Source of the DNA: Rubrivivax sp.
GTDB lineage: Bacteria; Pseudomonadota; Gammaproteobacteria; Burkholderiales; Burkholderiaceae_C
NCBI GenBank assembly: GCA_027484825.1
Contig: JAIXSE010000012.1
Coordinates: 142,522-206,521 of the forward strand
Reading direction: 5' to 3'
Length of the DNA: 64,000 bases
Below the pieces are notes generated by a model that saw nothing but the letters and a program-made list of their open reading frames with translations, was not told the origin of the DNA and did no database searches. The translations under genes and the position numbers were made by a program. Below, one piece after another: positions 46,545 to 54,977 of this stretch (positions within the stretch are counted from its first letter, which is position 1; every line of letters begins with the position of its first letter).

Positions 46545-47540
46545 TTATTCATCGTCCCCGGACATCTGCTCCTGTTCATTGCGCTTGCGGGCCTGCTTTT
46601 GCAGCGGGGCCTCCAGGCGCTGGAGCGAGTCCACGAAACTGTCCACCGGCTTGGGCGTGACCAGGCGCAGCGACGGCGGGGGCAAGGCACTGAGGTAGTT
46701 CGGGCCCAGCCAGTGCTGCTGTTCGGTGCGTCGGCCCACGGTCAGCACCAGGCTCAGCAGCGCGATGCCGCCGATGGCCAGCGCCAGGCGGCGACGCGGA
46801 CGGGGCCACACCACCGTGGCATGCCACCACACTAGCGCGGCACCGCCGATGGCCACCGCCAGCGTGTCCAGCGCCATCAGGCGCGGCCAGGACAAGGCAT
46901 AGGCCAGCACCGGCAGGCTCACATCCAGCAGTTGGAAGATCAGGCTCACGGTGAGGGCCCGCCAAAGATGGGCGCCGAAGGCGAACCAGTGGCGGAAGAG
47001 CTGGGTCACCAGGGCCCAGGCGGCCGCCCAGGTCAGCGCCAGCCCCACCGGCACCAGCACGCCGCTAATGGTGTCCACCCAGGTGCTGGTGCCGTCGGTG
47101 CCGGACCAGTTGGTGAGCCACAGCACCAGCAGCCACAGCAGGCTGACCGCGGGCAGGGCCCAGGCCGGGCGCGCGTCGCGACGCAGGGGCTCGTCGGCGC
47201 GGGGCAGGAGCTGTTCCTCGGGCAAGGGGTCCAGGGCGGTGCGCAGGCGCAGCCGGGTGCCGCCCAGTTGCACGACGGTCTGCGCGGTCCAGGGTGCGGT
47301 GGCACCACCGGCCAGCCGCTGGCCGTCCAGCCAGCCGCCGTTGCGGCTGTCCAGCAGTTCCAGGCGGGCGCCGGCCTCGGTCCAGTGCAGCAGTGCATGG
47401 GCGCCGGCCAGGTGGGGGTCGGGCAGGACCAGGTCGGCGGACGGGGCGCGGCCGATGGTCAGCGGCCATTGACGGACTTTGTGGATCTCGCGGCAGTGAC
47501 CCTCGCGGTCCAGGATCTCGATTACCGCGGCGTGGTCCAT
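46545..47540 (-). CDS. FHA-domain membrane protein, unknown function
   Basis: A 331-residue protein. An N-terminal forkhead-associated domain (about 25-100) shows the phosphothreonine-binding pattern WPLTIGRAPSADLVLPDPHLAGAHALL and DSRNGGWLDGQRL, although the usual Ser/His of the GRxxxxxxxxxxSxxH motif is shifted (AGAH). Four to five membrane helices (about 125-285) and a charged C-terminal tail (KQARKRNEQEQMSGDDE) follow. AAGGA precedes the ATG. The gene overlaps the 3' end of the secreted protease gene by 19 bases, so they form one operon and may act together. Function unknown. Confidence 0.82.
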   Translation of the reverse strand: MDHAAVIEILDREGHCREIHKVRQWPLTIGRAPSADLVLPDPHLAGAHALLHWTEAGARLELLDSRNGGWLDGQRLAGGATAPWTAQTVVQLGGTRLRLRTALDPLPEEQLLPRADEPLRRDARPAWALPAVSLLWLLVLWLTNWSGTDGTSTWVDTISGVLVPVGLALTWAAAWALVTQLFRHWFAFGAHLWRALTVSLIFQLLDVSLPVLAYALSWPRLMALDTLAVAIGGAALVWWHATVVWPRPRRRLALAIGGIALLSLVLTVGRRTEQQHWLGPNYLSALPPPSLRLVTPKPVDSFVDSLQRLEAPLQKQARKRNEQEQMSGDDE

Positions 47541-48997
47541 GCGAATCCTTGCAGGTAGTGGCGCGTCAGGCGGGTGGCATTGGCAAAGCTCACCCCCCGC
47601 GCATCGAATCGGCCCAGGGCTCCTTCGGTGGATGCATCAACATTGGTGACCAGCACCGAGACGTCGTAGAGACCTTCGAGCTTGCGATAGGCGCGCAGGC
47701 AGGCGACGGAGCGCAGGGGCGGTCCGTCCTTCTGCTGGACGAAGTCTTCGGTGCAGTAGGGGGCGGTGCGGTCTTTGTCGGCGCCGCCCAGGCGTTCATT
47801 GCGGAAGCTCGCGGAGAACTGGCGGGAGAAGCGCAGGGCGCCGAGTTTGCTGCCGTCGTACGCTTCCTGGGTGACGCCCAGGTAGCCGGTCTGCAGTTCC
47901 TCGCTGATGAAGAGCGCCTGTTCCATGCGGCATTGGGTGCGCTGCATTTGCAGGCCCTGGGCATCGGCGGGGGAGGCGCTGCCCCAGCAGCGCATGTATT
48001 GCTCCTGGGGGATGGGGAGGCGGTAGCGCGGGTGGTCGAGGCTGCGCCAGGGCTGGGCGACGAAGTTGCGCACCAGCTCGTCCTGGTAGGCCATGAGCTG
48101 TTCTTTGAGGCGGGGCCAGGCGGGGCCCTTCATGGGCGCTGCCGTGCGGCTGCGGGTGAGCAGCGCGGAGGCGTGGCTGCCGGGCACCAGGAAGCTCATC
48201 TGCTGCGAGAAGAACATGGTGGAGACGTTGACGCCGACGACTTCGCCCTCTTCGTCGAGGACGGGGCCGCCGCTCATGCCGGGGTTGATGGAGCCGGAGT
48301 AGTAGATGAGCGGATCGAAGCTGCGTTCGACCAGGCCGTTGTAGGTGCCCTCGACGACGGCAAAGGCCACATCATGCGGGTTGCCCATGGAGTAGATGCG
48401 CTCACCCTTGCCGAGCGGCCGGTCGGCGGGGCGGAAGGGCAAGGGGGCGGCGGTCATGCGGCGGACGAGGTCGGGCTTGCCGCTGAGGCGCAGGAGGGCG
48501 AGGTCGCGGCGGACGTCCACGTCCAGGAGTTGGAGGTCGCCGGCTTCACCGTCGGGGGTGGAAAACTGGAGGTGGTAGCGCTCGGGCTCGAGGGCGTGTT
48601 GGCTGACGACGTGGTAATTCGTGATGACGAGGCCGTCGGAGGTCACCACAAAGCCGGAGCCGACGGAGGCTTGGCTGCCGTTGAGCAGGGTGCGGACCTG
48701 CAGGAGCTGGGATCGGGCGCGGTCGTAGAGGCGGCGGGCGCTGGCGGAGAACTGGGTGGGGTGTTTGTCGGGTGACAGGGCTTTGGGGCCGGGGGCGTCG
48801 CCGGGAGCGGGAGGCGAGGTCGGCGCGGGAGACGCGATGCCAGCGCCCTGCCCGGTCGGGCTGGCTCCGGTCGGGCCATTGGCCGCCTGCGCCCATTGAA
48901 CACCAGCGAAAAACGTGAGTCCCGCCAGCAACCCTCGCAGCACCAAAGCAGCCAGCCCGGATCGGAACGGTAGTGGCCGGGGGCCTTTGCGACACAT
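47522..48997 (-). CDS. Secreted trypsin-like serine protease (S1 family)
   Basis: A 491-residue exported protease. A signal peptide (basic MCRKGPRPLPFRSG then LAALVLRGLLAGLTFFAG, cleavage near AQA) is followed by a Pro/Gly/Ala-rich linker. The chymotrypsin-like domain has a complete triad: His129 (ITNYHVV), Asp165 (RRDLALLRL) and Ser242 (INPGMSGGPV). No PDZ domain is seen. Instead a unique region of about 200 residues follows, with four or five Cys (MRCWGSA, QCRME, PYCTED, VACLRAY), suggesting periplasmic disulfides. The ATG at 48997 has no ribosome-binding site; upstream TTG codons (49039, 49048) are alternatives. Operon with the FHA gene. Confidence 0.85.
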   Translation of the reverse strand: MCRKGPRPLPFRSGLAALVLRGLLAGLTFFAGVQWAQAANGPTGASPTGQGAGIASPAPTSPPAPGDAPGPKALSPDKHPTQFSASARRLYDRARSQLLQVRTLLNGSQASVGSGFVVTSDGLVITNYHVVSQHALEPERYHLQFSTPDGEAGDLQLLDVDVRRDLALLRLSGKPDLVRRMTAAPLPFRPADRPLGKGERIYSMGNPHDVAFAVVEGTYNGLVERSFDPLIYYSGSINPGMSGGPVLDEEGEVVGVNVSTMFFSQQMSFLVPGSHASALLTRSRTAAPMKGPAWPRLKEQLMAYQDELVRNFVAQPWRSLDHPRYRLPIPQEQYMRCWGSASPADAQGLQMQRTQCRMEQALFISEELQTGYLGVTQEAYDGSKLGALRFSRQFSASFRNERLGGADKDRTAPYCTEDFVQQKDGPPLRSVACLRAYRKLEGLYDVSVLVTNVDASTEGALGRFDARGVSFANATRLTRHYLQGFAWTTPR

Positions 48998-49013
48998 CAA
49001 GACAGAGAACAGG

Positions 49014-49028
49014 TCAGACAAGCGACAT
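49014..49028 (-). other. Possible 4-codon leader ORF before the protease gene
   Basis: A perfect AAGGAG (49031-49036, minus strand) precedes an ATG that encodes only MSLV before a stop. The protease ATG lies 16 bases further and lacks its own ribosome-binding site. This could be a coupling leader, or the signal may belong to a different protease start. Confidence 0.35.
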
Positions 49029-49137
49029 TGCTCCTTCAAAGACCCCAAGGTGAACTGTGGGAGATCAGAAGCTCAAGCGTACCCTGTTGCGCCGCGATTC
49101 GTTGTCGTCGTCGCCACGTTCGGTGATACCGAGCAAC

Positions 49138-49240
49138 AGCAGAGACCAGGGGCCCCCTGTTTCCTCCATGTCCCTTCTGCCCGGCTCCGCCGGTCATTCA
49201 TTCCTTAACTTACGGAAACAGGGGGCCCCTGGTCTCCGCT
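49138..49240 (-). repeat. Hairpin element copy B (variable arms, conserved core)
   Basis: Arms 49142-49164 and 49214-49236 are perfect 23-base complements; pairing extends to 49138/49240 with one mismatch. The 49-base core matches copy A at about 39 of 49 positions: CGTAAGTTAAGG, apical hairpin CCGGCGGAGCCGG, then CAGAAGGGACATGGAG on the minus strand. The arm sequence is unrelated to copy A but shares AAACAGGGGGCC with copy C. It lies in the leader region of the protease gene, co-oriented with it. Confidence 0.8.
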
Positions 49241-49462
49241 TCACATCACCGAGTCACACGAACGAAAAACATCGCGCGCTTCGGACTCACCGAGTCACCA
49301 ACTCAATCCTTCAACACCCCCCACAAACCGAGCAAGGCGCCCAGCGCCTTCGCTCGTCCTCAAGCAACGCCCGCGGATCTGGCTCCGCCAGGCCGCTGGG
49401 CGGCGCCCCTCGGGGGCAGGAGCGACAGCGACTGGGGGGCTAAAAATTCACCGACTGGGGGG
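49241..49462. other. Intergenic region between hairpin element B and pyrC
   Basis: No gene is seen. The left half (49241-49330) holds two GAGTCAC-containing segments without clear meaning. The right part is the GC-rich repeat block listed separately. All flanking genes are on the minus strand. Confidence 0.5.
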
Positions 49463-49465
49463 CTA
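49376..49465 (-). repeat. REP-like extragenic palindromic block at the pyrC stop
   Basis: On the minus strand the block begins at the pyrC stop codon with TAGCCCCCCAGTCG, repeated 9 bases later (copies 49452-49465 and 49429-49442). It continues through a CCCCGAGGGG hairpin and a GGCCTGGCGGAGCC segment. Similar blocks directly after stop codons are common in comamonad-type genomes (recollection, not searched). The first copy includes the TAG that ends pyrC. Confidence 0.65.
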
Positions 49466-50494
49466 CAGTTTCCAGGTCAAGGCCTCGCCGCCGCGGAGCG
49501 GCTTGAGTTGGGCGGCCTCGCCGAAGGGGACGGACTCGGGGAGCGTCCATTCGGTCTTGCGCAAGGTGACGCGAGTGGTGTTGCGCGGCAGCTGGTAGAA
49601 GTCCGGGCCGTTGAAGCTCGCAAAGGCCTCCAGCTTGTCCAGCGCTCCCGCCGCCTCAAAGGCCTCGGCATAGAGCTCCAGCGCCGACAGCGCGGTGAAG
49701 CAACCCGCACCACACACCGAGTTCTCCTTCATGACCGAGGCATGCGGCGCACTGTCCGTGCCCAGGAAGAACTTGGGGCTGCCAGAGGTGGCCGCCTTGA
49801 TGAGCGCCAGGCGGTGCTCTTCACGCTTGAGCACCGGCAGGCAGTAGTAGTGCGGGCGCAGCCCGCCCATGAAGATGGCGTTGCGGTTGTAGAGCAAGTG
49901 CTGCGGCGTGATGGTGGCCCCCGTGAAACGGTCCGCCTCCGTGACGTACTGCGCCGCTTCCTTGGTGGTGATGTGCTCGAAAACCACCCGCAGCTCAGGG
50001 AAGTCCGCACGCAGCGGTCGCATGATGCGGTCCACGAAGACGGCTTCGCGGTCGAAGACGTCCACGTCCGGGTCGGTGACTTCGCCATGCACCAGCAGCA
50101 GCAGGCCTGCCTTCTGCATGGCCTCGAGCGTGGCGTAGGTCTTGCGAATGTCCGTGACGCCGTGATCACTGTTGGTGGTAGCGCCCGCCGGGTAGAGCTT
50201 GAGCGCAACCACGCCAGCCGCCTTGGCCGCGGCAATGTCGTCAGGCGTGGTGCGGTCGGTGAGATACAGGGTCATGAGCGGCGTGAAGTCCACGCCCGCC
50301 GGCACCGCGGCCAGGATGCGGTCACGGTAAGCCTGGGCCTGCGCCGCCGTGGTGATCGGCGGCTTGAGGTTGGGCATCGCAATGGCGCGGGCAAACTGGC
50401 GGGCGGTGTAAGGCACGACGCTCTGCAGCGCAGCGCCGTCACGCAGGTGCACGTGCCAGTCGTCCGGACGGATCAGGGATAAGGTGTCGCTCAT
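49463..50494 (-). CDS. pyrC: Dihydroorotase (class II)
   Basis: A 343-residue zinc amidohydrolase interconverting carbamoyl-aspartate and dihydroorotate in pyrimidine synthesis. [12 protein letters not shown] (HxH metal pair, about 10-21), [11 protein letters not shown], the carbamylated lysine in [33 protein letters not shown] and LGTDSAPH (Asp) are all present. Class II length and order are normal. ATG 50494 was selected because the long open frame upstream is not dihydroorotase sequence; the ribosome-binding site is weak. The stop codon lies in a GC-rich repeat. Confidence 0.97.
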   Translation of the reverse strand: MSDTLSLIRPDDWHVHLRDGAALQSVVPYTARQFARAIAMPNLKPPITTAAQAQAYRDRILAAVPAGVDFTPLMTLYLTDRTTPDDIAAAKAAGVVALKLYPAGATTNSDHGVTDIRKTYATLEAMQKAGLLLLVHGEVTDPDVDVFDREAVFVDRIMRPLRADFPELRVVFEHITTKEAAQYVTEADRFTGATITPQHLLYNRNAIFMGGLRPHYYCLPVLKREEHRLALIKAATSGSPKFFLGTDSAPHASVMKENSVCGAGCFTALSALELYAEAFEAAGALDKLEAFASFNGPDFYQLPRNTTRVTLRKTEWTLPESVPFGEAAQLKPLRGGEALTWKL

Positions 50495-50514
50495 AGGGCA
50501 GATTCTCGCACCGC

Positions 50515-50553
50515 GAAAAGAAAAAACCCGCGGCCGAGGGTGCGGGCGCGGGC
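50515..50553 (-). terminator. Terminator after gltL
   Basis: On the minus strand a GC-rich hairpin with CCCGCG/CGCGGG arms is followed by TTTTTTCTTTT (complement of 50515-50525). It lies about 75 bases past the gltL stop, ending the importer operon just before pyrC. The pairing register is ambiguous because of repeated GCGGG. Confidence 0.7.
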
Positions 50554-50625
50554 TTGAGCGTGGGCTTGTGCCTTGACGTGGGCGTGGGGGCCAGCAGCGG
50601 CCCCAAGGGCCGCGGCCAGGTGCCG

Positions 50626-51360
50626 TCAGTGCTGCAGGATCTTGTTCAGGAAGTCCTTGGCGCGCGGCGAGCGGGCGTCCGGATTGTTGAAGAACTCGTC
50701 CTTGGTGCAGTCTTCGATGATCTTGCCGGCATCCATGAAGATGACGCGGTTGCTGACCTTGCGGGCAAAGCCCATTTCGTGCGTGACGCACATCATGGTC
50801 ATGCCTTCATTGGCCAGCTGCACCATGACGTCCAGCACTTCGCCCACCATCTCAGGGTCCAGGGCAGAGGTGGGCTCGTCAAACAGCATGACGATCGGGT
50901 CCATCGAGAGCGCACGGGCAATGGCCACACGCTGCTGCTGCCCCCCAGAGAGCTGACCCGGGAACTTGTCCTTGTGAGCCATCAGACCGACCCGGTCCAG
51001 CATCTTCAGGCCCCGGGCCTTGGCGTCGTCCTTGCTGCGGCCCAGCACCTTGATCTGGGCCAGCGTCAGGTTGTCCGTCACCGACAGATGGGGGAACAGC
51101 TCAAAGTGCTGGAACACCATGCCCACCCGCGAACGCAGCTTGGGCAGATTGGTCTTGGGGTCCGTCAGGCTGGTGCCGTCCACCACGATGTCGCCGGCCT
51201 GGATGGGCTCCAGCGCATTCACCGTCTTGATCAGCGTGGACTTGCCCGAGCCGGACGGTCCGCACACCACCACCACTTCACCCTTGCGGATGCTGGTCGT
51301 GCAATCGGTCAGCACCTGGAAAGGGCCGTACCACTTGGAGACATTCTTGATTTCGATCAT
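50626..51360 (-). CDS. gltL: Glutamate/aspartate ABC transporter ATPase GltL
   Basis: A 244-residue cytosolic ATPase of a polar amino-acid importer. Walker [10 protein letters not shown] (34-42), Q-loop [11 protein letters not shown], signature [15 protein letters not shown], Walker [15 protein letters not shown] and H-loop VTHEMGFA are all canonical, and the spacing fits the GlnQ/GltL subfamily. It is the last gene of gltI-J-K-L, 12 bases after gltK, and is followed by a terminator. Specificity is set by the binding protein. Confidence 0.95.
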   Translation of the reverse strand: MIEIKNVSKWYGPFQVLTDCTTSIRKGEVVVVCGPSGSGKSTLIKTVNALEPIQAGDIVVDGTSLTDPKTNLPKLRSRVGMVFQHFELFPHLSVTDNLTLAQIKVLGRSKDDAKARGLKMLDRVGLMAHKDKFPGQLSGGQQQRVAIARALSMDPIVMLFDEPTSALDPEMVGEVLDVMVQLANEGMTMMCVTHEMGFARKVSNRVIFMDAGKIIEDCTKDEFFNNPDARSPRAKDFLNKILQH

Positions 51361-51372
51361 GGCGCAGGGACC

Positions 51373-52053
51373 TCAGCGAATGATGGCGATCTTCTTCTGC
51401 AAACGGCGGACCAGCATGGACAGGCTGAAGCAGATGACGAAATAGACGGCGGCAACCGCCAGATAGGTTTCGACCGGACGCTGGATGTTCTTGCCAGCGG
51501 TCTCAAAACCCTTGAGCAGGTCGTAGGCACCGATGGCATAGACCAACGACGTGTCCTGGAACAGCACAATGGTCTGGGTGAGCAGCACCGGCAACATGTT
51601 GCGGAAGGCCTGCGGCAGCACCACCAGACCCATGGTCTGGCGGTAGTTCATGCCCAGCGCATAACCCGCGAAGCTCTGCCCCTTGCTCACCGACTGAATG
51701 CCAGCCCGCATGATCTCGGAGTAGTAAGTGGCCTCGAACAGCGTGAAGGTGATCAGCGCCGTGGTCTCCGGGGCGAAGTTGCCCCAGCCCATGGCCTGCG
51801 TCACATACGGCAGCAGCAAATAAACCCACAGGATCACCAGCACCAGCGGAATGGAGCGCAGCGTGTCCACGTAGATGGCAGCCGGCACTTCCAGCCACTT
51901 GCGGCCGGACAGTCGCATCATCGCCAGCAAGGTGCCCAGAATGATGCCGCCCAGCATGGCCATCAGGGTCAGCTGGAAGGAGAAGATCAGGCCCTTGGAG
52001 ACATAGGCGGTCAACGTCTCCCAGGTCAGCCGGGAAAAATCAAGATCCGTCAT
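51373..52053 (-). CDS. gltK: Glutamate/aspartate ABC transporter permease GltK
   Basis: A 226-residue inner-membrane permease with about five helices. The HisM-type His/Glu/Gln permease domain has the EAA loop GQSFAGYALGMNYRQTMGLVVLPQAFRNMLP, which contacts the ATPase, and YVDTLRSIPLVLVILWVY near the N-terminal helices. It begins one base after the gltJ stop, so the two permeases are translated together and form a heterodimer. The earlier in-frame codons overlap gltJ and were not used. Confidence 0.94.
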   Translation of the reverse strand: MTDLDFSRLTWETLTAYVSKGLIFSFQLTLMAMLGGIILGTLLAMMRLSGRKWLEVPAAIYVDTLRSIPLVLVILWVYLLLPYVTQAMGWGNFAPETTALITFTLFEATYYSEIMRAGIQSVSKGQSFAGYALGMNYRQTMGLVVLPQAFRNMLPVLLTQTIVLFQDTSLVYAIGAYDLLKGFETAGKNIQRPVETYLAVAAVYFVICFSLSMLVRRLQKKIAIIR

Positions 52054-52054
52054 G

Positions 52055-52789
52055 TCACTTGGCCCCCAGAATGCCAGGCACGCGCACCGACACTTCAATC
52101 AGCTTGGCCACCCGGTTGATGGCAAAGCCGGAGATGAAATACAGGATGGTCACCGGCAGGAAGATCTGCAGGAAGCTGGACTGCTCGGACGCCTGCTGCG
52201 CGTACTGCGTCAGCTCCGGAATACCGATGGCAAAAGCCACGGCCGAGTTCTTGACGATGTTCATGCTTTCGCTGGTCACCGGCGGAATCACGATGCGCAG
52301 CGCCATCGGCAGCAGCACATGGCGGTAGGTTTGCGGCAGCGTCAGGCCCAGGGCCTGACCGGCGTAGCGCTGACCCTTGGGCAGCGTCAGGATGCCGGCC
52401 TTGACCTGCTCGGAAATCCGCGCCGAGGTGAACAGGCCCAGCCCCACAAACGCCAGCACCATCGGCGGCACCGACTGCGCCCCCGGAATGATCCGCGGCA
52501 GCACGTGATACCAGAGGAAGAGCTGGACGATCAGCGGAATGTTGCGGAAGAGCTCCGTCCACGCCTCACCCAGAAACGCCACCTTGCGGTTGGGCACGGT
52601 GCGCAGGATGCCCACGAGAATGCCCACCACCAGGGCCACGGCCAGTCCCAGCAGCGCCAGGGTCATGGTCCATCCCCAGGCATGCACCATCGCATCCAGG
52701 TAGGTCTCATAGCCCTTCGCGCCGAAGCATTTCGGTGCGACCTCTTCAGTCACCATGTCCGTGCAGTACAACTGCCAGTCCCAGCTCAT
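52055..52789 (-). CDS. gltJ: Glutamate/aspartate ABC transporter permease GltJ
   Basis: A 244-residue inner-membrane permease paired with GltK. The N-terminus has SWDWQLYCTD, as in other GltJ proteins. The permease domain includes WTELFRNIPLIVQLFLWYHVLP and the EAA loop GQRYAGQALGLTLPQTYRHVLLPMALRIVIPP. ATG 52789 has GGAGG seven bases upstream. A perfect palindrome lies between gltI and this gene, probably tuning expression relative to the binding protein. Confidence 0.94.
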   Translation of the reverse strand: MSWDWQLYCTDMVTEEVAPKCFGAKGYETYLDAMVHAWGWTMTLALLGLAVALVVGILVGILRTVPNRKVAFLGEAWTELFRNIPLIVQLFLWYHVLPRIIPGAQSVPPMVLAFVGLGLFTSARISEQVKAGILTLPKGQRYAGQALGLTLPQTYRHVLLPMALRIVIPPVTSESMNIVKNSAVAFAIGIPELTQYAQQASEQSSFLQIFLPVTILYFISGFAINRVAKLIEVSVRVPGILGAK

Positions 52790-52864
52790 GGCCAGCCTCC
52801 ATTCATCCATACAAAAGGGGCCGCTCCGGCCGCGGCCCCATCACCCGCCGTCCAGCGCTTGCGA

Positions 52865-52888
52865 CAAGGCGCCCCGCGGGGCGCCTTG
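52865..52888 (-). promoter_or_regulatory. Perfect GC-rich palindrome between gltI and gltJ
   Basis: A 24-base perfect palindrome with CAAGGCGCCC arms lies 31 bases after the gltI stop. No T tract follows, so it is more likely an mRNA-stabilising or attenuating stem-loop that keeps the binding-protein message in excess, as known in other importer operons. Confidence 0.7.
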
Positions 52889-52918
52889 AGGCTTGGCCAG
52901 AGCGGCTTGCTTCAGCGC

Positions 52919-53812
52919 TTACTTCTTGGCGTACTCTTCGACCGGCTTGTCGTTCGGGTTCGCCCAGGCCGCCTTCGTGGCTTCGGAAGCCGGCATGTTC
53001 AGCTTGGCATTGACCGGGGGAATCGGCTGCACGAACCACTTGTCATACAGCTTGGCGATCTCGCCCGACTTCATCAGGCCCTTGATGCTGTCGTCCACAG
53101 CCTTCTTGAAGGCGGGGTCGTCCTTGCGGATCATGATGGCGATCGGCTCGACCGACAGGGTTTCACCCACGATCTTGTAGTCGGCCGGCGACTTGGACTT
53201 GGCAATGTTGCCCGCCAGGATCTGGCCGTCCATCACGAATGCATCCGCACGGCCCGATTCCAGCAGCAGGAAGCTGTCAGCGTGGTCCTTGCCCAGCACT
53301 TCCTTGAAGTCCACACCATTGGCGCGCTCATGCTTGCGCAGCAGCTGCACGGAGGTGGTGCCGGTGGTGGTGGCCACGGTCTTGCCGTTGAGCTGAGCGA
53401 TGGAGGTGATGCCGGAGTTGGCCTTCACCGCAATGCGCACTTCTTCCACGTAGGTCGTGACAGCAAAAGCCACGTCCTTGGCACGGGTCGAGTTGTTGGT
53501 GGTGGAGCCGCATTCGATGTCCACGGTGCCGTTCTGCACCAAGGGAACGCGGTTCTGCGAGGTCACCGGCAGGTACTTGATGTCCAGCTTGGCCAGGCCC
53601 AGCTGCTTCTGCACGTCCGACAGCACGCGCTGGCAGATCTCGACGTGATAGCCCACGTACTTGCCGTCGCCCAGGGTGTAGGACAGCGCGCCCGAAGACT
53701 CACGCACGCCCATGGTCACGCTGCCCGAGTCCTTGATCTTCTTCAGCGTATCGGCCTGGGCCACACCGGCCAGAGCGGCGCCAAGGGCCAGGACAAGCAT
53801 TGCCTTTTTCAT
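52919..53812 (-). CDS. gltI: Periplasmic glutamate/aspartate-binding protein GltI
   Basis: A 297-residue solute-binding protein. Signal peptide MKKAMLVLALGAALAGVAQA, then the family-3 fold: TLKKIKDSGSVTMGVRESSGALSY, GYHVEICQRV, VDIECGSTTNNSTRAKDVAFA (ligand Arg/Thr) and LNGKTVATTTGTTS. It matches the GltI branch for glutamate/aspartate rather than glutamine or arginine binders. AGGAGC lies upstream of ATG 53812. It is the first gene of the importer operon; a LysR gene lies 125 bases upstream on the same strand. Confidence 0.95.
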   Translation of the reverse strand: MKKAMLVLALGAALAGVAQADTLKKIKDSGSVTMGVRESSGALSYTLGDGKYVGYHVEICQRVLSDVQKQLGLAKLDIKYLPVTSQNRVPLVQNGTVDIECGSTTNNSTRAKDVAFAVTTYVEEVRIAVKANSGITSIAQLNGKTVATTTGTTSVQLLRKHERANGVDFKEVLGKDHADSFLLLESGRADAFVMDGQILAGNIAKSKSPADYKIVGETLSVEPIAIMIRKDDPAFKKAVDDSIKGLMKSGEIAKLYDKWFVQPIPPVNAKLNMPASEATKAAWANPNDKPVEEYAKK

Positions 53813-53937
53813 AAGTGCTCCTGCAAATTCGGAATCGAATTGTGTCTGTGAACGGGCGAAGCAGACCACGTACGGGCGGTCTGGCGGATAGGGAGTATTA
53901 CGCATCTCAACGGGACCGCCCAGATGTCATGCACGAT

Positions 53938-54867
53938 TCATGCCGTGCCGCCGCCGGGCTGGTTGAGGAACGACCACAAGGCCTGGGCGACGGGCTTGAC
54001 ACGCCGCGTCGTGGCCTGGCGTTCCCGATACATGCGCAACTCCATGTTCAATTCGTAATGGCCGGGCTCCGCCGCACGCACCAGCCGGCGGGCCTTCACT
54101 TCCTTCTTGACCGAGCTGGCCGGCAGGAAGGCCAGACCGTGACCTTCCAGGGCCATGGCCTTGAGGCTTTCGGCCATGTCAGTCTCGAAGACGGACTCCA
54201 GGTTCAGCGGCAGTGCGGCGTCCTTGACGATCAGCTCCACCAGACGCCCGAGGTAGGCGCCCGAGGCGTAGCTCAAGAAAGGGATTTTCTGTCCGGGATG
54301 GCCGGTGATGCGGAACATCGGCGCCCCGGCGGCGTCCGCCTTCGCATAGGCGGACAGGGTTTCGTGTCCGAGGGAGACCGACTCGTAGCGCTCCGGATCC
54401 AGCTGCAGCGGCTGGCTGGGATGGTGGTAGACCACCAGCAGGTCGCAGTTGCCTTCGCTAAGTTGCAAGGTAGCGTCGTGCACATTCAAAGCGTTCAGAC
54501 GGCACTTCACCTCGCCAAAGCGCTGGCGCAGCTCCATGAGCCAGTGCGGGAAGAAGCTGAAGGACAGCGAGTGCGGAACGGCGAACTCGATCATGTCCTG
54601 CCCGGCCGACTGGTGGCTGCGCAGCATGTTGCGCGTGGCCTGGAGGTTGCCCAGCAGGTCCACCGCCTGACCCAGCAGGGTCTCGCCAGCGGCGGTCAGC
54701 CGGGTGGGATAGGAGGAGCGGTCCACCAGATCCACGCCCGCCCAGGCTTCGAGCGCCTGGATGCGCCGTGAGAAGGCAGGCTGCGTGACGTGCCGCAGCT
54801 GGGCCGAACGCGAGAAGCTGCGCGTCTCCGCCAAACTCACAAAATCTTCAAGCCACTTGGTTTCCAC
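53938..54867 (-). CDS. LysR family transcriptional regulator
   Basis: A 309-residue regulator with an N-terminal winged helix-turn-helix (METKWLEDFVSLAETRSFSRSAQLRHVTQPAFSRRIQALEAWAGVDLVDR) and a periplasmic-binding-protein-like effector domain. HVTQPAFSRRI is the recognition helix. It lies directly upstream of, and in the same orientation as, gltI; most LysR genes are divergent from their targets, so control of the glt operon is plausible but not shown. The effector is unknown. Confidence 0.9.
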   Translation of the reverse strand: METKWLEDFVSLAETRSFSRSAQLRHVTQPAFSRRIQALEAWAGVDLVDRSSYPTRLTAAGETLLGQAVDLLGNLQATRNMLRSHQSAGQDMIEFAVPHSLSFSFFPHWLMELRQRFGEVKCRLNALNVHDATLQLSEGNCDLLVVYHHPSQPLQLDPERYESVSLGHETLSAYAKADAAGAPMFRITGHPGQKIPFLSYASGAYLGRLVELIVKDAALPLNLESVFETDMAESLKAMALEGHGLAFLPASSVKKEVKARRLVRAAEPGHYELNMELRMYRERQATTRRVKPVAQALWSFLNQPGGGTA

Positions 54868-54925
54868 GAGGCGGGATTATGCCCGCGCGGCATGCGGCTG
54901 CAGGAGGCCCGCCGCTGGCACAAAC

Positions 54926-54977
54926 CGGCGGTCTGGCCTGGCGGTCATGCCATGCGGTCAGGCCAGGCGGTCAGGCC
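54926..54977 (-). repeat. Four 13-base tandem repeats starting at the Atm1-type exporter stop
   Basis: Read on the minus strand from 54977: GGCCTGACCGCCT, GGCCTGACCGCAT, GGCATGACCGCCA, GGCCAGACCGCCG. The TGA within the first unit is the stop codon of the exporter gene. They extend towards the LysR gene start. Confidence 0.8.
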
